Positions 52,409-62,900 of a DNA stretch of 64,000 bases are shown here, in pieces. Origin of the DNA: Winogradskyella wandonensis (GTDB taxonomy: Bacteria; Bacteroidota; Bacteroidia; Flavobacteriales; Flavobacteriaceae); assembly GCF_004346845.1 (NCBI RefSeq), contig NZ_SMGI01000002.1:925222-989221 (forward strand), read 5' to 3'. The first letter of the stretch is position 1. The number at the start of each line of letters is the position of its first letter. The notes beneath the pieces were generated by a model. The model saw only the letters and a list, made by a program, of their open reading frames with translations, was not told where the DNA came from and searched no databases. A program made the position numbers and the translations under genes.

Positions 52409-53077
52409 TTATAAGTATCCTTTTTTTGCTGCCGAGTCTATTAGGCTTTGGTCATTGTTTTCTTTAGGAGAAAACAGCTCCTTTAATAAGCGTTTTCGTT
52501 TCTCAATGCCTCCAACAGAGAGCGGTAAAACCTCTTTCAAATCCTTTGTTTTAGCGCCTTTGGAAATCTCATAGAGTAATTGCTTATCCGTTTTGTCTAG
52601 TATAATGTCACTAGAAAATTTCTTACGTATTAATTTAAGAATAGTACTGCTGTAAAATGGGATATCTTTTAAAATATTTTCCAAAGCGGTATTGATTGCG
52701 TAAAAATCTACATCACCTTTAAACAAAATTGCTTCTGGCTTTAGATTATAAAGGATATTACTAATCATTAGCTCATCGTGATGTCCCGTAATCACAATAA
52801 TTTTTAACTTTGGAAAGCGCTGCAATAATACTTGTCCTAAAGTCTCTCCTGACACGATTTCACATCCCGCTCTCTTAGGAATTCTAATGTCTAAGAATAA
52901 TACATCTAATGGTTTTTGTGCTCTCTTGGATAGCTCTAAGGCTTCGTCGATTGAGTTCGCAAATTTAAAATTAAGCTCATAATTTTTGTTTGTTTCAGAC
53001 TGCTCTATATAGTTTTTATAGGCTTCTAAGACAAAGTGATGGTCGTCTACCATCAATAACTCTAACTTATTATGCAT
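52409..53077 (-). CDS. Orphan response regulator, receiver plus NarL-like helix-turn-helix
   Basis: The 222-residue regulator has a receiver domain with acidic pocket Asp11/Asp12 (LLMVDDHHF) and phospho-acceptor Asp63 (LFLDIRIP). Switch residue Thr97 (VITGHH) and Lys120 (ILFKGD) are also visible. The C-terminal region, about 158-222, is a diverged LuxR/NarL-type helix-turn-helix (DKTDKQLLYEISKGAKTKDL, then LSVGGIEKRKRLL). No histidine kinase is in the window. The gene reads into the pseudopilin operon and is divergent from the RHS operon. It is the natural candidate to bind the paired dyads upstream of both. Confidence 0.9.
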   Translation of the reverse strand: MHNKLELLMVDDHHFVLEAYKNYIEQSETNKNYELNFKFANSIDEALELSKRAQKPLDVLFLDIRIPKRAGCEIVSGETLGQVLLQRFPKLKIIVITGHHDELMISNILYNLKPEAILFKGDVDFYAINTALENILKDIPFYSSTILKLIRKKFSSDIILDKTDKQLLYEISKGAKTKDLKEVLPLSVGGIEKRKRLLKELFSPKENNDQSLIDSAAKKGYL

Positions 53078-53181
53078 CTAGTTTAAAATTATTTCTAGGG
53101 GAAATTAATGTTTGATCATATTAGTTTAGATGTATTAAAAGTAAAATTTTTCTTAAAAATTAAAAATAAAAAGGAAAAATA

Positions 53182-53194
53182 TTACAAAAAGTAA
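53182..53194. promoter_or_regulatory. Distal 13-bp dyad upstream of the RHS operon
   Basis: TTACAAAAAGTAA, centre 53188, 22 bp from the proximal site: the same spacing as in the pair at 52373-52407. Confidence 0.6.
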
Positions 53195-53203
53195 TGTTTT
53201 ACA

Positions 53204-53216
53204 TTACTAAAAGAAA
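53204..53216. promoter_or_regulatory. Proximal 13-bp dyad upstream of the RHS operon
   Basis: TTACTAAAAGAAA, followed by GGC. It matches 11 of 13 positions of TTACTAATAGTAA. Centre 53210, exactly 40 bp before the first base of the -7 box at 53250-53257. Confidence 0.6.
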
Positions 53217-53249
53217 GGCTCTAGAAAAGCTTTAAAAATCATTTTTAGA

Positions 53250-53257
53250 TACTTTTA
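53250..53257 (+). promoter_or_regulatory. -7 box of the RHS operon
   Basis: TACTTTTA, one mismatch from TAnnTTTG, 28 bp before the OmpH-like ATG. There is no TTG at the -33 position, which suggests an activator-dependent promoter. Confidence 0.6.
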
Positions 53258-53284
53258 ACAAGTAAATTAATTTAACTTTTTTTA

Positions 53285-53821
53285 ATGAATAAACTTTCTT
53301 TCCCTATTGCTGTATTAGCGCTTGTAATCGCTATTGGCTCATTTTTTTATTTCCAATCAACTAGCAAACAGGTATACGTAGACGTTAATAAACTTCTAGA
53401 AGGCTACAAACGCACAAAGGTAGTGCGTGCAGACTTCGAAGAAAAAGCAAAAACCTTAAATGCCAATGTAGATAGTTTAATGACCGACTGGCAAAACGAA
53501 TTAAAGACTTATGAAAAAGAGCGTTCTAAAATGACTAAAAAAGAATTAGAGCTCAAGCAACAGTTATTATCTAATAAGCAACAGCAAATAAATAATTACC
53601 AGCAAGCTATACAAAAGCAAATTCAAGACGAGGATAAAAAAGCTACTCAGACTGTGATTAATGATATTAATGATTATGTACAAGAGTACGGCAAGGAAAA
53701 AGGTTATGACATCATTTTTGGCGCTAGTGGAAGTGGTAATATTATGTATGCCAGTGATGCTTCGGATTTAACAGAAATTGTTTTAGAAGGACTAAATGCA
53801 GAGTTTGAAGGCAAAAAGTAA
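53285..53821 (+). CDS. OmpH/Skp family periplasmic chaperone-like protein
   Basis: The 178-residue protein has an N-terminal hydrophobic anchor or signal (MNKLSFPIAVLALVIAIGSF). A long helical region of OmpH/Skp type follows (KVVRADFEEKAKTLNANVDS, KELELKQQLLSNKQQQINNY). The C-terminal end is ASDLTEIVLEGLNAEF. Skp is a periplasmic holdase for unfolded outer-membrane and secreted proteins. Here the gene is the first of the RHS operon, with the lipoprotein and two very large secreted proteins behind it. It is therefore a likely dedicated chaperone for them. Confidence 0.88.
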   Translation: MNKLSFPIAVLALVIAIGSFFYFQSTSKQVYVDVNKLLEGYKRTKVVRADFEEKAKTLNANVDSLMTDWQNELKTYEKERSKMTKKELELKQQLLSNKQQQINNYQQAIQKQIQDEDKKATQTVINDINDYVQEYGKEKGYDIIFGASGSGNIMYASDASDLTEIVLEGLNAEFEGKK

Positions 53822-54488
53822 TAACGGCCACTTTGAGACTAAAAACTTTTGGTCATTAAGGTTCTCGAAGTGGTTTAAGAAGTGTGGTGCCATGTTTTTA
53901 GGATGTCTTTTGTCATTGTCACTCTCATGTAGCACTAAAACCTTTGATACAGAAAAGGAGCTTTTAGATTACATCACTGATGAAGCAAATGGGTATGTGC
54001 AAAAAAAATCAGTCAACGGGTATGATTTTTCTTTATTATACAGACCAACGGATTTACTAGTTCATCAAGAATTAAGTGATGATGAAAAGTCCGACTCTAA
54101 AAGGATAAAGGAATTGAGAGATAAATATAATAAGCACCTGTACTTTAATCTTAGTATGAGTAAAAACAACCAAGAGCTGTTGAGTACAGCACCAAAAGAC
54201 AGAAATGAATTTGGAGCAATGGTTAATCAATTGGCTTTTGGTATGAATAAAAAAGTACACCTATTTACCCAAAGTAAAGACACTATAGAATTAGCAGACT
54301 TTATATACCCACGTATGTATGGCATGAGTAAATCTACGACCATAATGTTTGTATATCCTAGGGATGAAAATTTATTGGAAGAAGATTATCTAAATTTTAC
54401 AATTGAAGATTTAGGACTCTATACAGGTGAGATTAGATTGAAAGTACCAACGAAAACTATAAAAAAAGAACCAACATTAATTTATTAA
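53796..54488 (+). CDS. Putative lipoprotein of unknown function
   Basis: The ORF overlaps the OmpH-like gene by 26 bp. The start at 53796 gives a basic n-region (SLRFSKWFKK) and then a hydrophobic lipoprotein signal (CGAMFLGCLLSLSLSC). An internal ATG at 53892 would lack the basic n-region, so I keep the longer start. The mature 185 residues are mixed, with LSDDEKSDSKRIKELRDKY and TKSTTIMFVYPR-type segments (the sequence shows SKSTTIMFVYPR). The end is KVPTKTIKKEPTLIY. No family recognised. It is likely held on the membrane next to the RHS proteins. Confidence 0.8.
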   Translation: MQSLKAKSNNGHFETKNFWSLRFSKWFKKCGAMFLGCLLSLSLSCSTKTFDTEKELLDYITDEANGYVQKKSVNGYDFSLLYRPTDLLVHQELSDDEKSDSKRIKELRDKYNKHLYFNLSMSKNNQELLSTAPKDRNEFGAMVNQLAFGMNKKVHLFTQSKDTIELADFIYPRMYGMSKSTTIMFVYPRDENLLEEDYLNFTIEDLGLYTGEIRLKVPTKTIKKEPTLIY

Positions 54489-54489
54489 A

Positions 54490-57400
54490 ATGAATAAAGT
54501 TAAATTTTCGCACAGAGTGATTGCTGTTTTTTTAACAGTAAGCTTTTTATCTTCAATCTTTCCATCAAATTTTGCTTATGCCAGTAATGGTGGTCCCGGT
54601 TCACCTGAAGCTGCTGGATTTGAGCCAGTAGATGCTACAGATATGGTAAATCTAACCAATGGAAATCTATCTTACGTTTTACCTTTAATGAGCGTAGAAG
54701 ACTTTCCTGTAACCTTGTCATACCATGCAGGAATTACAACTGACATGGATGCCTCTTGGGCTGGATTAGGTTGGTATATAAATCCTGGTGCTATAAATCG
54801 ATCTGTCACTAATACTCCTGATGATTGGAAAAGCGGTGTTGGGATTAATTTTACATCATTTTATCAGGAAACTACATCATATGGTGTAAGCGTTGAAGTT
54901 GGTTTCCCAGGAGCAGTCAGTGTTGGTGTAGGTATGAATTGGGGCGGAGGACAAGGGCTTTCTGGGTCTGTAAATGCTACAGTTGGAATTGGAGCTGGAA
55001 CTGGAGGCATGGTTCAAGGTGGTGTTTCCGCAGGAATATCTACCACCGGTGATGCCACCATTGGTGCTGGTATAGGTATAGATTTGGGAGGTAATCTAAG
55101 CGCGGGTGTTGGTTTATCTTATTCCTTGAAAAATCAGTGGAATCTATCAGGTGGTATATCCAGTTCCATTGGTGAGAGCGGTGCTTACGTTGGAGCATCC
55201 ATATCCACTAGTGGAGGATTTTCAATTGGAGGAGCAGGAAACAATAAGGCTAAAGGTGATAAAGTAGGTGGCAATTCAGGTGGTGTAGGCATGAGCTCAA
55301 GTAGTTTTTCTCAAGGAGATGCAAGCATAGACGTTCAAAACACTGGAGTTGCTGTGCCACTACATTTTGTGGGGATTCCAATCACTCTAGGTTTTAGAAA
55401 GCAAAAAGTAAAAATAAATATTAAAAAAGGATATTTAAACCAAGAATGGGGAGTTTTATATTCAAGTGATTACTCTAACATATCGTCAGAAGTGCCGAGA
55501 ATTACTTCAGTAAGTAACTACAACGAACACTATACAGATTACATGGTTAGAACAAAATCCATGGACACCTATTCTTCTCGCCTACCGCAATTAGAAGAAG
55601 AATTCATATCAGATTATTCTAAAACAATAGAAAACATCAATTTTACTTACATGGCATATGATGATTATAATGTGTCAGCTCAAGGGTTAATGGGTAGTAT
55701 GACTCCAAATGTTTTCCAGAATTCTAGTATTTATGGAAAAGGACAGGTAACTAAAAACGAAGCAGGTAAACCTATACATGCATTTTGGCATCATGGTTCC
55801 TCGAATACCGCAGTTGATAAGAAAATAGACCGAATCAATGGAAGTACTGTTGGAAATTACACCAAAGATGATTTTCATTTTTATTTTAATGGACAGTTTA
55901 CTGGAACCGAAAAAAATAGCTCTGCTGGTTTTTTCACTGGTCTAGTTGACACGGCGACAACATTTGATGCATTGATTAATGAAGGTGTCCATATTGGAAC
56001 ATCAACAAATAATGCCTATCAGGGTAGAGCTAAATCTCCAAATTATGTTGAAGTATTCACGAATAACCAAATAGCTTCGGGGCATGCTACAGCAAGAGGA
56101 TTAATAACACCTTCAACTATTCCTAATTCCGATAGAAGTGATATTTCAAAATTCGATCCAGATGGTATTGGAGCGTATAAAATCACTTCTCCTGATGGAA
56201 AAACATATCACTTTTCACTTCCCGTATATCACTATGAACAAATCCATAGAAGTCAGATTAATAACCAAGAAAATAGTGTTTTTGATATAGGAAATGTGAA
56301 TGAAAAAAGACAATTTACCAGATATGCAACGCATTGGTTACTAACAGCAATAACAGGCTCCGATTATATAGATCAACCAGACCCAAATTTATCTAATACA
56401 TTGAACACCTTTAACAAAGAAGACTATGGGTATTGGGTTGAGCTTGAATACGGAAAATGGAGTGACGGATTTGTATGGCGTAGCCCATATAAAGACAGAA
56501 CTTACAATTACAATACCAATCTTAAAGGAGACATAGAAGATAAAGACAAGGGAGGTTATAGCTTTGGAAGAAAACAGCTATACTATTTAGACAAAATAAA
56601 TACTAAAAATAGAACGGCACTTTTTATCAAAGATATTCGAGAAGATAATTTTGGTAAAGCGCTTAATTTCAAATTTTCAAACTCTAATAATGGTGGGTTA
56701 ACCAATATTGGTAATACGGGTAATGGATCAGTACCTCAAAGTTTGAATTATACAAATCCTTCTCTGTATGTAAAAGAATCTGGGATTAGTTATAAGAGAG
56801 AATATAGTTTAAAGCTCTCTAAAATTATTCTGGTTGATAGCGATTTTGGGAAAAGTTTATCTAAAGATTCTAATTCGACGACAACAAATAATTTAGCTTC
56901 AACACTTGGGAATTTTAACAATACATATATACCAAATGATTATTGTACTCCTGGATGGGAATCGCCTTATTTTACTCAAGAATATGGTAGCAACTATGGA
57001 TACTATATCCATAACGAGGCTCAGATTCTGGATAGTAGAGACGTTTCTTCAAGTTTTATACAGAATAACGCTCTAAAAGTTGTTGAATTTAATCACTCTT
57101 ATGATTTGGCTAAAAATTCTCCTTCTTCATCAGAGGTAGTAACTAGTAATAATAGCCTAAATGGGAGACTAACCTTAGATTCTGTAATGTTTAAGGGTAA
57201 GGGTGGTACGGAATATATGCCTGCTACTGCATTTGAATATTATATGGAAGATATGCAAAATATTCAGCTTCCGTCACTTGCTGGTGGCATGTATCCAAAT
57301 AAAACTCAAATAAAAGATTTTGTTGAGGCTAAGGCAGCTTTAGTAGACTCATGGGGTTTTATACAAGATAATCCTAATTATCAATCTAATGAGAATGAGA

Positions 57401-59916
57401 TTAAAGCTTGGAGTTTAAAAGAAATTACCATGCCAACTGGGGCTAAAATTGAAATTAACTATGAAGAGGATGATTATTGGATGGAAGCTTTTTCAAGGCG
57501 TTTTTGGCAAGATGGTCTTGAAGCTAATTTTACTCAAGAAAACGGTATTAAATATGTCTATTTTAGACAACAACAAGGCACATCTAGTGACGTTATAGAT
57601 TTTACAAATTATTTTAATCTAAATTCGGATGTATTTCTAGACATTCAATATCATAGAAACCCCAGCACAGGAAGTCATGGAAGACGTATAGCTGATTTTG
57701 CTGGGTCATTCGACTTGGTAAGTGTCTCTAATTCGGAAATAAAGATACAGCTACCTACAGAGCAGAATAATCATGATAGAACAGGTGATTTCTGTGGAAG
57801 TTATCCTTGGAGCTATACTGCATACTATTGCTGTTCAAGTAATCTTGATGTCAATGAAGTTGGTTATATAGCACCAATGGGAGGAAGCCCATGTGATCCT
57901 CCTGGCAATGGTTCTACTCATTTCCGTTTCAAACTTTTGGCAAATAAAATTCCTGAATCTGAGACAGGTGGTGGATTAAGAGTCAGCGAAGTAAGAACAA
58001 TAAGCGATGCAAAAACATACAAAATAAAGTATGACTATTCACATCCAACGGAAAATAGAAGTTCAGGAATTACATCTTATGCTCCCGTCGATGGTTTAAA
58101 ATTTGTACCATATGAAACAGAAGTCCCAGGCCCTGGTGTTATGTACGAGTATGTTACAATGACTCAAACTTCTAACGATGATGAATATTATTCTAAAACC
58201 CGATATCGACATCATGTCTTAAAGCCAGTTTTCAACATTTTTAATCCAGAAATAGAAATGGAGGCTCTTGATGCGAATGCTACTGGAGAAGATAAAATAT
58301 TTTGGGCAAATGTAACAGAAGACTACGCTGGTATGAACGGTAATAACTCAAAAAACATTGAGGCTAAAAAAGTTGATATACATATTAATACCGCTCTATT
58401 AGGTCAATTAAAGTCAATAGAAAATTTAAACAGTTATGACCATGTCATGATGCGTACTGAAAATGAATATATAAATGGAAATAATCTCATTTCTGGACCT
58501 AATTCAGAACCGAATAAAGGGTATACAAAAGAGACCTTTAATTCTATGAAAACCATTTTTCAAACGAATAATGAGGGGACAGTAGTAGAAAATGTTAAGC
58601 GTTTACTGAGTATATCATCAAGGACAGAGTATAATAATATGCTTAAAAAAACTAACACTTATGCACTAGGAAGCGTAACATCAGTAGAATATGATGACGT
58701 AGATGGATGGTTAGGTAGCTATAAAAAGAGCATTACAACATTGCCTAACGGACTTGTAACTAAAAGTTATAAAATCCCTGCCTATGAAAAATATCCAAAC
58801 ATGCAGTCTAGAATTATTAATCATAATAACAAAAACATGTTGACCCAAGAAGCTATGACTATTAATGAATATGCTGGTGGTACTCTAAGTGCTTCTTTAA
58901 CAACATGGAATGACCAATGGGAATATACAGACGCCACGGGTAATACAAATATAGAATCTGGGGTTTGGAGAAAGCATAAATCATTTGTTTGGAAAGACGA
59001 TATAAATCCTACAACTGGAGTATATTCAACTTCTCTCAATTCGACCAATGACTATTTTAATTGGGGTATTGGAGCACCTACAAGTAATAAATGGCAAAAT
59101 ATTTCTGAGATTACAAAGTATACACATTGGTCGAGTCCAATAGAAACTCGAGATATCAATAATAATTTTGCTTCATCAAAAATGGCTGATAACTTCAGTA
59201 AAGTTGAAGCTTCGGGCAACGCAAGACTAAGCGAGCTCTATTTTTCAGGAGCAGAATATCAAGCTTCAGGTAACTTTCTAACTGACAATGTACAAGGGGC
59301 TCAATACCGTCATCTTGGCAATGCACATACAGGAGACTATTCTTTAAGTATAACCTCTCCAGGTGCCCAGTTTTTTAAGGTTCAGGGAGATGTTGGTAGT
59401 GACCACGGCGATATATCCAAAACATTTAGACCTGGTAAATACAAAATCTCTATCTGGGCAGATGTAAATACTAAAAGTCATAGTGAATTAAAACTAATGT
59501 TCAATGGAAATGAAATAACCTCTACAGAAGTGGTTCGAGCCGGGGATTGGATACTCATGAATTATTATATAGACTTAAGCTCTAATTCTACTGTTGACCT
59601 ATACTTTACAACGGCTAATACTAATGCTCAATCATTATTCTATGACGATTTCAGAATGCATCCAATTCACTCAAGTATGAATAGCTATATATATAATCAA
59701 AGTACAGATGAGTTAATTTCAATCCTAGATGCAAATAATTTAGCAACACTCTACTGTTATGATTCTGGAGGAAGACTTTGCTCAACATATACTGAAGTGG
59801 TAGACACCGTTTCTGGTAATGGTAGTTTTAACAGTGGTGGTTTTAAAGTTGTATCTCAAAACAAGTATAATTATAAAAATAGCGTTACAAGTGCCAATTG
59901 TAGCTGTACATTTTAA
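54490..59916 (+). CDS. RHS-type large secreted protein, N-terminal half of a split pair
   Basis: The 1808-residue protein has a signal peptide (1-32, ending AYA). The segment around AAGFEPVDATDMVNLTNG and NLSYVLPLMSVEDFPVTLSY, followed by ASWAGLGWYINPGAINRSV, is typical of the large RHS-like proteins of Bacteroidota. Residues about 130-275 are very rich in Gly and Ser. A long region of beta repeats follows without an obvious core domain. It ends around CYDSGGRLCSTYTEVVDTVS. The RHS core itself is in the next gene, so the usual single giant protein appears split in two. It starts one base after the lipoprotein stop. Confidence 0.85.
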   Translation: MNKVKFSHRVIAVFLTVSFLSSIFPSNFAYASNGGPGSPEAAGFEPVDATDMVNLTNGNLSYVLPLMSVEDFPVTLSYHAGITTDMDASWAGLGWYINPGAINRSVTNTPDDWKSGVGINFTSFYQETTSYGVSVEVGFPGAVSVGVGMNWGGGQGLSGSVNATVGIGAGTGGMVQGGVSAGISTTGDATIGAGIGIDLGGNLSAGVGLSYSLKNQWNLSGGISSSIGESGAYVGASISTSGGFSIGGAGNNKAKGDKVGGNSGGVGMSSSSFSQGDASIDVQNTGVAVPLHFVGIPITLGFRKQKVKINIKKGYLNQEWGVLYSSDYSNISSEVPRITSVSNYNEHYTDYMVRTKSMDTYSSRLPQLEEEFISDYSKTIENINFTYMAYDDYNVSAQGLMGSMTPNVFQNSSIYGKGQVTKNEAGKPIHAFWHHGSSNTAVDKKIDRINGSTVGNYTKDDFHFYFNGQFTGTEKNSSAGFFTGLVDTATTFDALINEGVHIGTSTNNAYQGRAKSPNYVEVFTNNQIASGHATARGLITPSTIPNSDRSDISKFDPDGIGAYKITSPDGKTYHFSLPVYHYEQIHRSQINNQENSVFDIGNVNEKRQFTRYATHWLLTAITGSDYIDQPDPNLSNTLNTFNKEDYGYWVELEYGKWSDGFVWRSPYKDRTYNYNTNLKGDIEDKDKGGYSFGRKQLYYLDKINTKNRTALFIKDIREDNFGKALNFKFSNSNNGGLTNIGNTGNGSVPQSLNYTNPSLYVKESGISYKREYSLKLSKIILVDSDFGKSLSKDSNSTTTNNLASTLGNFNNTYIPNDYCTPGWESPYFTQEYGSNYGYYIHNEAQILDSRDVSSSFIQNNALKVVEFNHSYDLAKNSPSSSEVVTSNNSLNGRLTLDSVMFKGKGGTEYMPATAFEYYMEDMQNIQLPSLAGGMYPNKTQIKDFVEAKAALVDSWGFIQDNPNYQSNENEIKAWSLKEITMPTGAKIEINYEEDDYWMEAFSRRFWQDGLEANFTQENGIKYVYFRQQQGTSSDVIDFTNYFNLNSDVFLDIQYHRNPSTGSHGRRIADFAGSFDLVSVSNSEIKIQLPTEQNNHDRTGDFCGSYPWSYTAYYCCSSNLDVNEVGYIAPMGGSPCDPPGNGSTHFRFKLLANKIPESETGGGLRVSEVRTISDAKTYKIKYDYSHPTENRSSGITSYAPVDGLKFVPYETEVPGPGVMYEYVTMTQTSNDDEYYSKTRYRHHVLKPVFNIFNPEIEMEALDANATGEDKIFWANVTEDYAGMNGNNSKNIEAKKVDIHINTALLGQLKSIENLNSYDHVMMRTENEYINGNNLISGPNSEPNKGYTKETFNSMKTIFQTNNEGTVVENVKRLLSISSRTEYNNMLKKTNTYALGSVTSVEYDDVDGWLGSYKKSITTLPNGLVTKSYKIPAYEKYPNMQSRIINHNNKNMLTQEAMTINEYAGGTLSASLTTWNDQWEYTDATGNTNIESGVWRKHKSFVWKDDINPTTGVYSTSLNSTNDYFNWGIGAPTSNKWQNISEITKYTHWSSPIETRDINNNFASSKMADNFSKVEASGNARLSELYFSGAEYQASGNFLTDNVQGAQYRHLGNAHTGDYSLSITSPGAQFFKVQGDVGSDHGDISKTFRPGKYKISIWADVNTKSHSELKLMFNGNEITSTEVVRAGDWILMNYYIDLSSNSTVDLYFTTANTNAQSLFYDDFRMHPIHSSMNSYIYNQSTDELISILDANNLATLYCYDSGGRLCSTYTEVVDTVSGNGSFNSGGFKVVSQNKYNYKNSVTSANCSCTF

Positions 59917-59928
59917 AAACTTATAACT

Positions 59929-62900
59929 ATGACATTACGCAATAACATAACCCTATTTACATCCTTGCTTATAATTTGTATTCATAGTTATAATTTGAAT
60001 GCACAAGCTAACGAACTTCCTTACGATTGGACGCCTGGAAGTGGAGGAACAGAATTTTATAACCAAAATGGCTCTACTGTAGAGAATGAAAGACTCTATG
60101 GGGAAGACCCTTTTGGAAACACATCATTATTATGGCGTTGTGGAAACGAGCCAGATTACCATGCCGACGGCGGATGGAATACTGATTACTTTGAAATCGA
60201 TAACACGAAAACTTATCGGTATTCTGTTTGGGTAAAGCGAACAGGCTCCCAAGATGGTAGAACTTATCATGGTACTGTAAACGTCAATAATTTGAATGGA
60301 ACACCGCATACAAATCCATATTTTTGGTCAGGAGATTTACCTACTTTAGATAACTGGTATTTATTAGTTGGTATTATTCACCCGCATACCTATGTAGGTA
60401 GTCATAGTAATATAGGGGGAGTTTATGATGTTGTCGGTAATAAAATTCTTGGAGCTAATGATTTTAAATGGAGGAGTGACAATACTTCAACAAGAATGCG
60501 AAGCTATTTATACTATGCAGTAGATACTAATGTCCGTCAGTATTTTTATGGTGCTAAATTTCAGGAAATTGATAATATCAATGACGCGATTAATGATTTA
60601 TTTATAGAAGAAGCGCCATCAACCTCTGATAATCTTAACTGGGTAAGCGGTATAAGCTATAACTTCTTAGGTCATCCTATAAGTAAAAATATGTCTTTCT
60701 TTGACGAGACTGGCAACGGTACACAATCCCAAAGTTGGGATATTTTAACAGGGAAAGTATGGAATTCGGAAACGCGTTATGATAGTCATGGAAGACCAGC
60801 ATTACAAACATTGAGCGCACCTATTGGTACATCTTTTGGATACAAACAGGACTTCATAAGACGTTCAAATGGTACTACATATACAAACTCAGATTTTGAA
60901 AACAATCCTGAAAATCCGCAACCCGTTGGTAATCAGAATGAAACTTTAGGACACTATTACAGTACTTTAAATACCAACGAGCCTTATCAAGATATTACCT
61001 CCTATCCTTACTCAAGGACCGTTTATAGTAAACTACTTCCTGGAAACGTAAAAAAAGTGGTTGGAGGAAATAAAATTAACAACCAATGGTTACAAACTTA
61101 TAGTTTTACTATGCCAGCTCCTGGACAAGCTAGCGGGGTCACTAAAACAGTTAGCAGAGATGTACATGGTATTGAAGTTGTTATTTTTACAGATGCAGAA
61201 GGCAACACAATAAAAGCTGCAAGAAGCGGTAATGAAGAAGAAGCTCAACCAATAAATACGGTCACTAGTACTATAAAAGAAAATGGTTTTGTAGACATAC
61301 ATATATCCAAAGGTTGTAATGGTATAACGGTAAATAACCCAACGACTGGTAATACTATTGAAGTATATGATTTGATTACGGAGTCTATTGTGCCTCCTTC
61401 TCAATGGTCTAATTTACCTAGTGGATATTATAGAGTAGCTGTAGTGAATGCTTCAAGTTTTATTTATAATCCATCACAACAAATAACAGTACAGCATCAA
61501 AATAATTATTACGATTTTTCGAATAATGTTTTTGACAAAGCAGGACGTTTATTATCAAGTACTCAGCCAAATGGAAACCTTCTAAAGAGTGATTTTGAAT
61601 ATAATAGCCTTGGTCAACTTCTAGAAACCTCTAGTCCTGACGAGGGAACTGCAAAATTTAAATATAGAAAAGATGGACAAATAAGGTTTTCTCAGAATAG
61701 CAAGCAAGAGTTAGCCGGCGAATTTTCCTATACAAATTATGACGACTTAGGTAGACCTGTAGAAAGTGGCATTATAGAAAACTCATCATTCGATACTTTA
61801 GATCCAGATAACAATACCCTTCCAGCAGGAGTTAGAAAAGAACAGCAATTTACTGAGTACGATGTCCCAGATATTACTGGGTTCAATGCAACTTTTAATT
61901 CAGGAAGTGCTTCACCTGGCAGATACACTCACACTTTTTTAGCAGGAAATGTGAGTAAAACTTACACAAAAAATCCTGATACTAATACGACTTGGTATAG
62001 CTATGACATCTACGGAAGAGTAAGATGGATTGTCCAAAATATTGAGGGATTAGGGACTAAAACAATTGATTATGAATATGATTATGCTACAGGACAAGTC
62101 ACTCACGTGATATATCAACAATATGAGCCTTCAGAATTATTTATTCATAGATACACCTACAACGAGGCTGGACAGCTTACCAAAGTAGAAACTTCAGATA
62201 ATGGAAGTAATTACATAACGCAAGCAGACTACTCATATTATGAAAGTGGCGCATTAAAAAGAACGGATTTGGCAAATGGTCTTCAAGGTATAGATTATGT
62301 TTACAATCTTAATGGACAGTTAAAATCTATAAATCATCCTGAACTTGTAGCAAGTAAGGATCCTGGTGGTGATAGTAATGATTTATTTGGGATGCAGCTA
62401 GACTATTACAGCACAGATTATGCAAGAAGCCAGCGTGTTAATATTAGCACTTCGCAAAATGGTGTAGACCAGTTTAATGGAAATATAAAAAGTATGCGAT
62501 GGAATACAAGCGGTACTCTGCCTTTACCTAAACAAAGCACATATAACTATACTTATAATAAAAATAATTGGTTATCTTCTGCAACATATGGAGAATATCT
62601 TAGCGGGAGTACTGCTTCTAATGGTAGTTTTACTCCTAACTCAAATTCAGATTATAAGGTAGATAATATCACTTATGACGCTAACGGAAATATTGAAACC
62701 TTGAAAAGAAATGGCTATACGGGAGGAGGTAATAATAACATGGACAATTTTATCTATAATTATAATGGTATTAATAATCAATTAAATAGTATAAGTGATA
62801 CCAATGATAATTCAGACTCTAATAGGTATAACGATTTAAAAAATCAATTGACCCAAGCAGACGTTCAATCTGGTATGGTTAATTATGTATACAACAGTAT

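Noticed and set aside
61090..61404. Antisense ORFs inside the RHS genes (also 61737-61928, 63200-63385 and 58821-59048)
   Set aside because: They are short, lack signals, and lie opposite a continuous long reading frame with clear RHS features.
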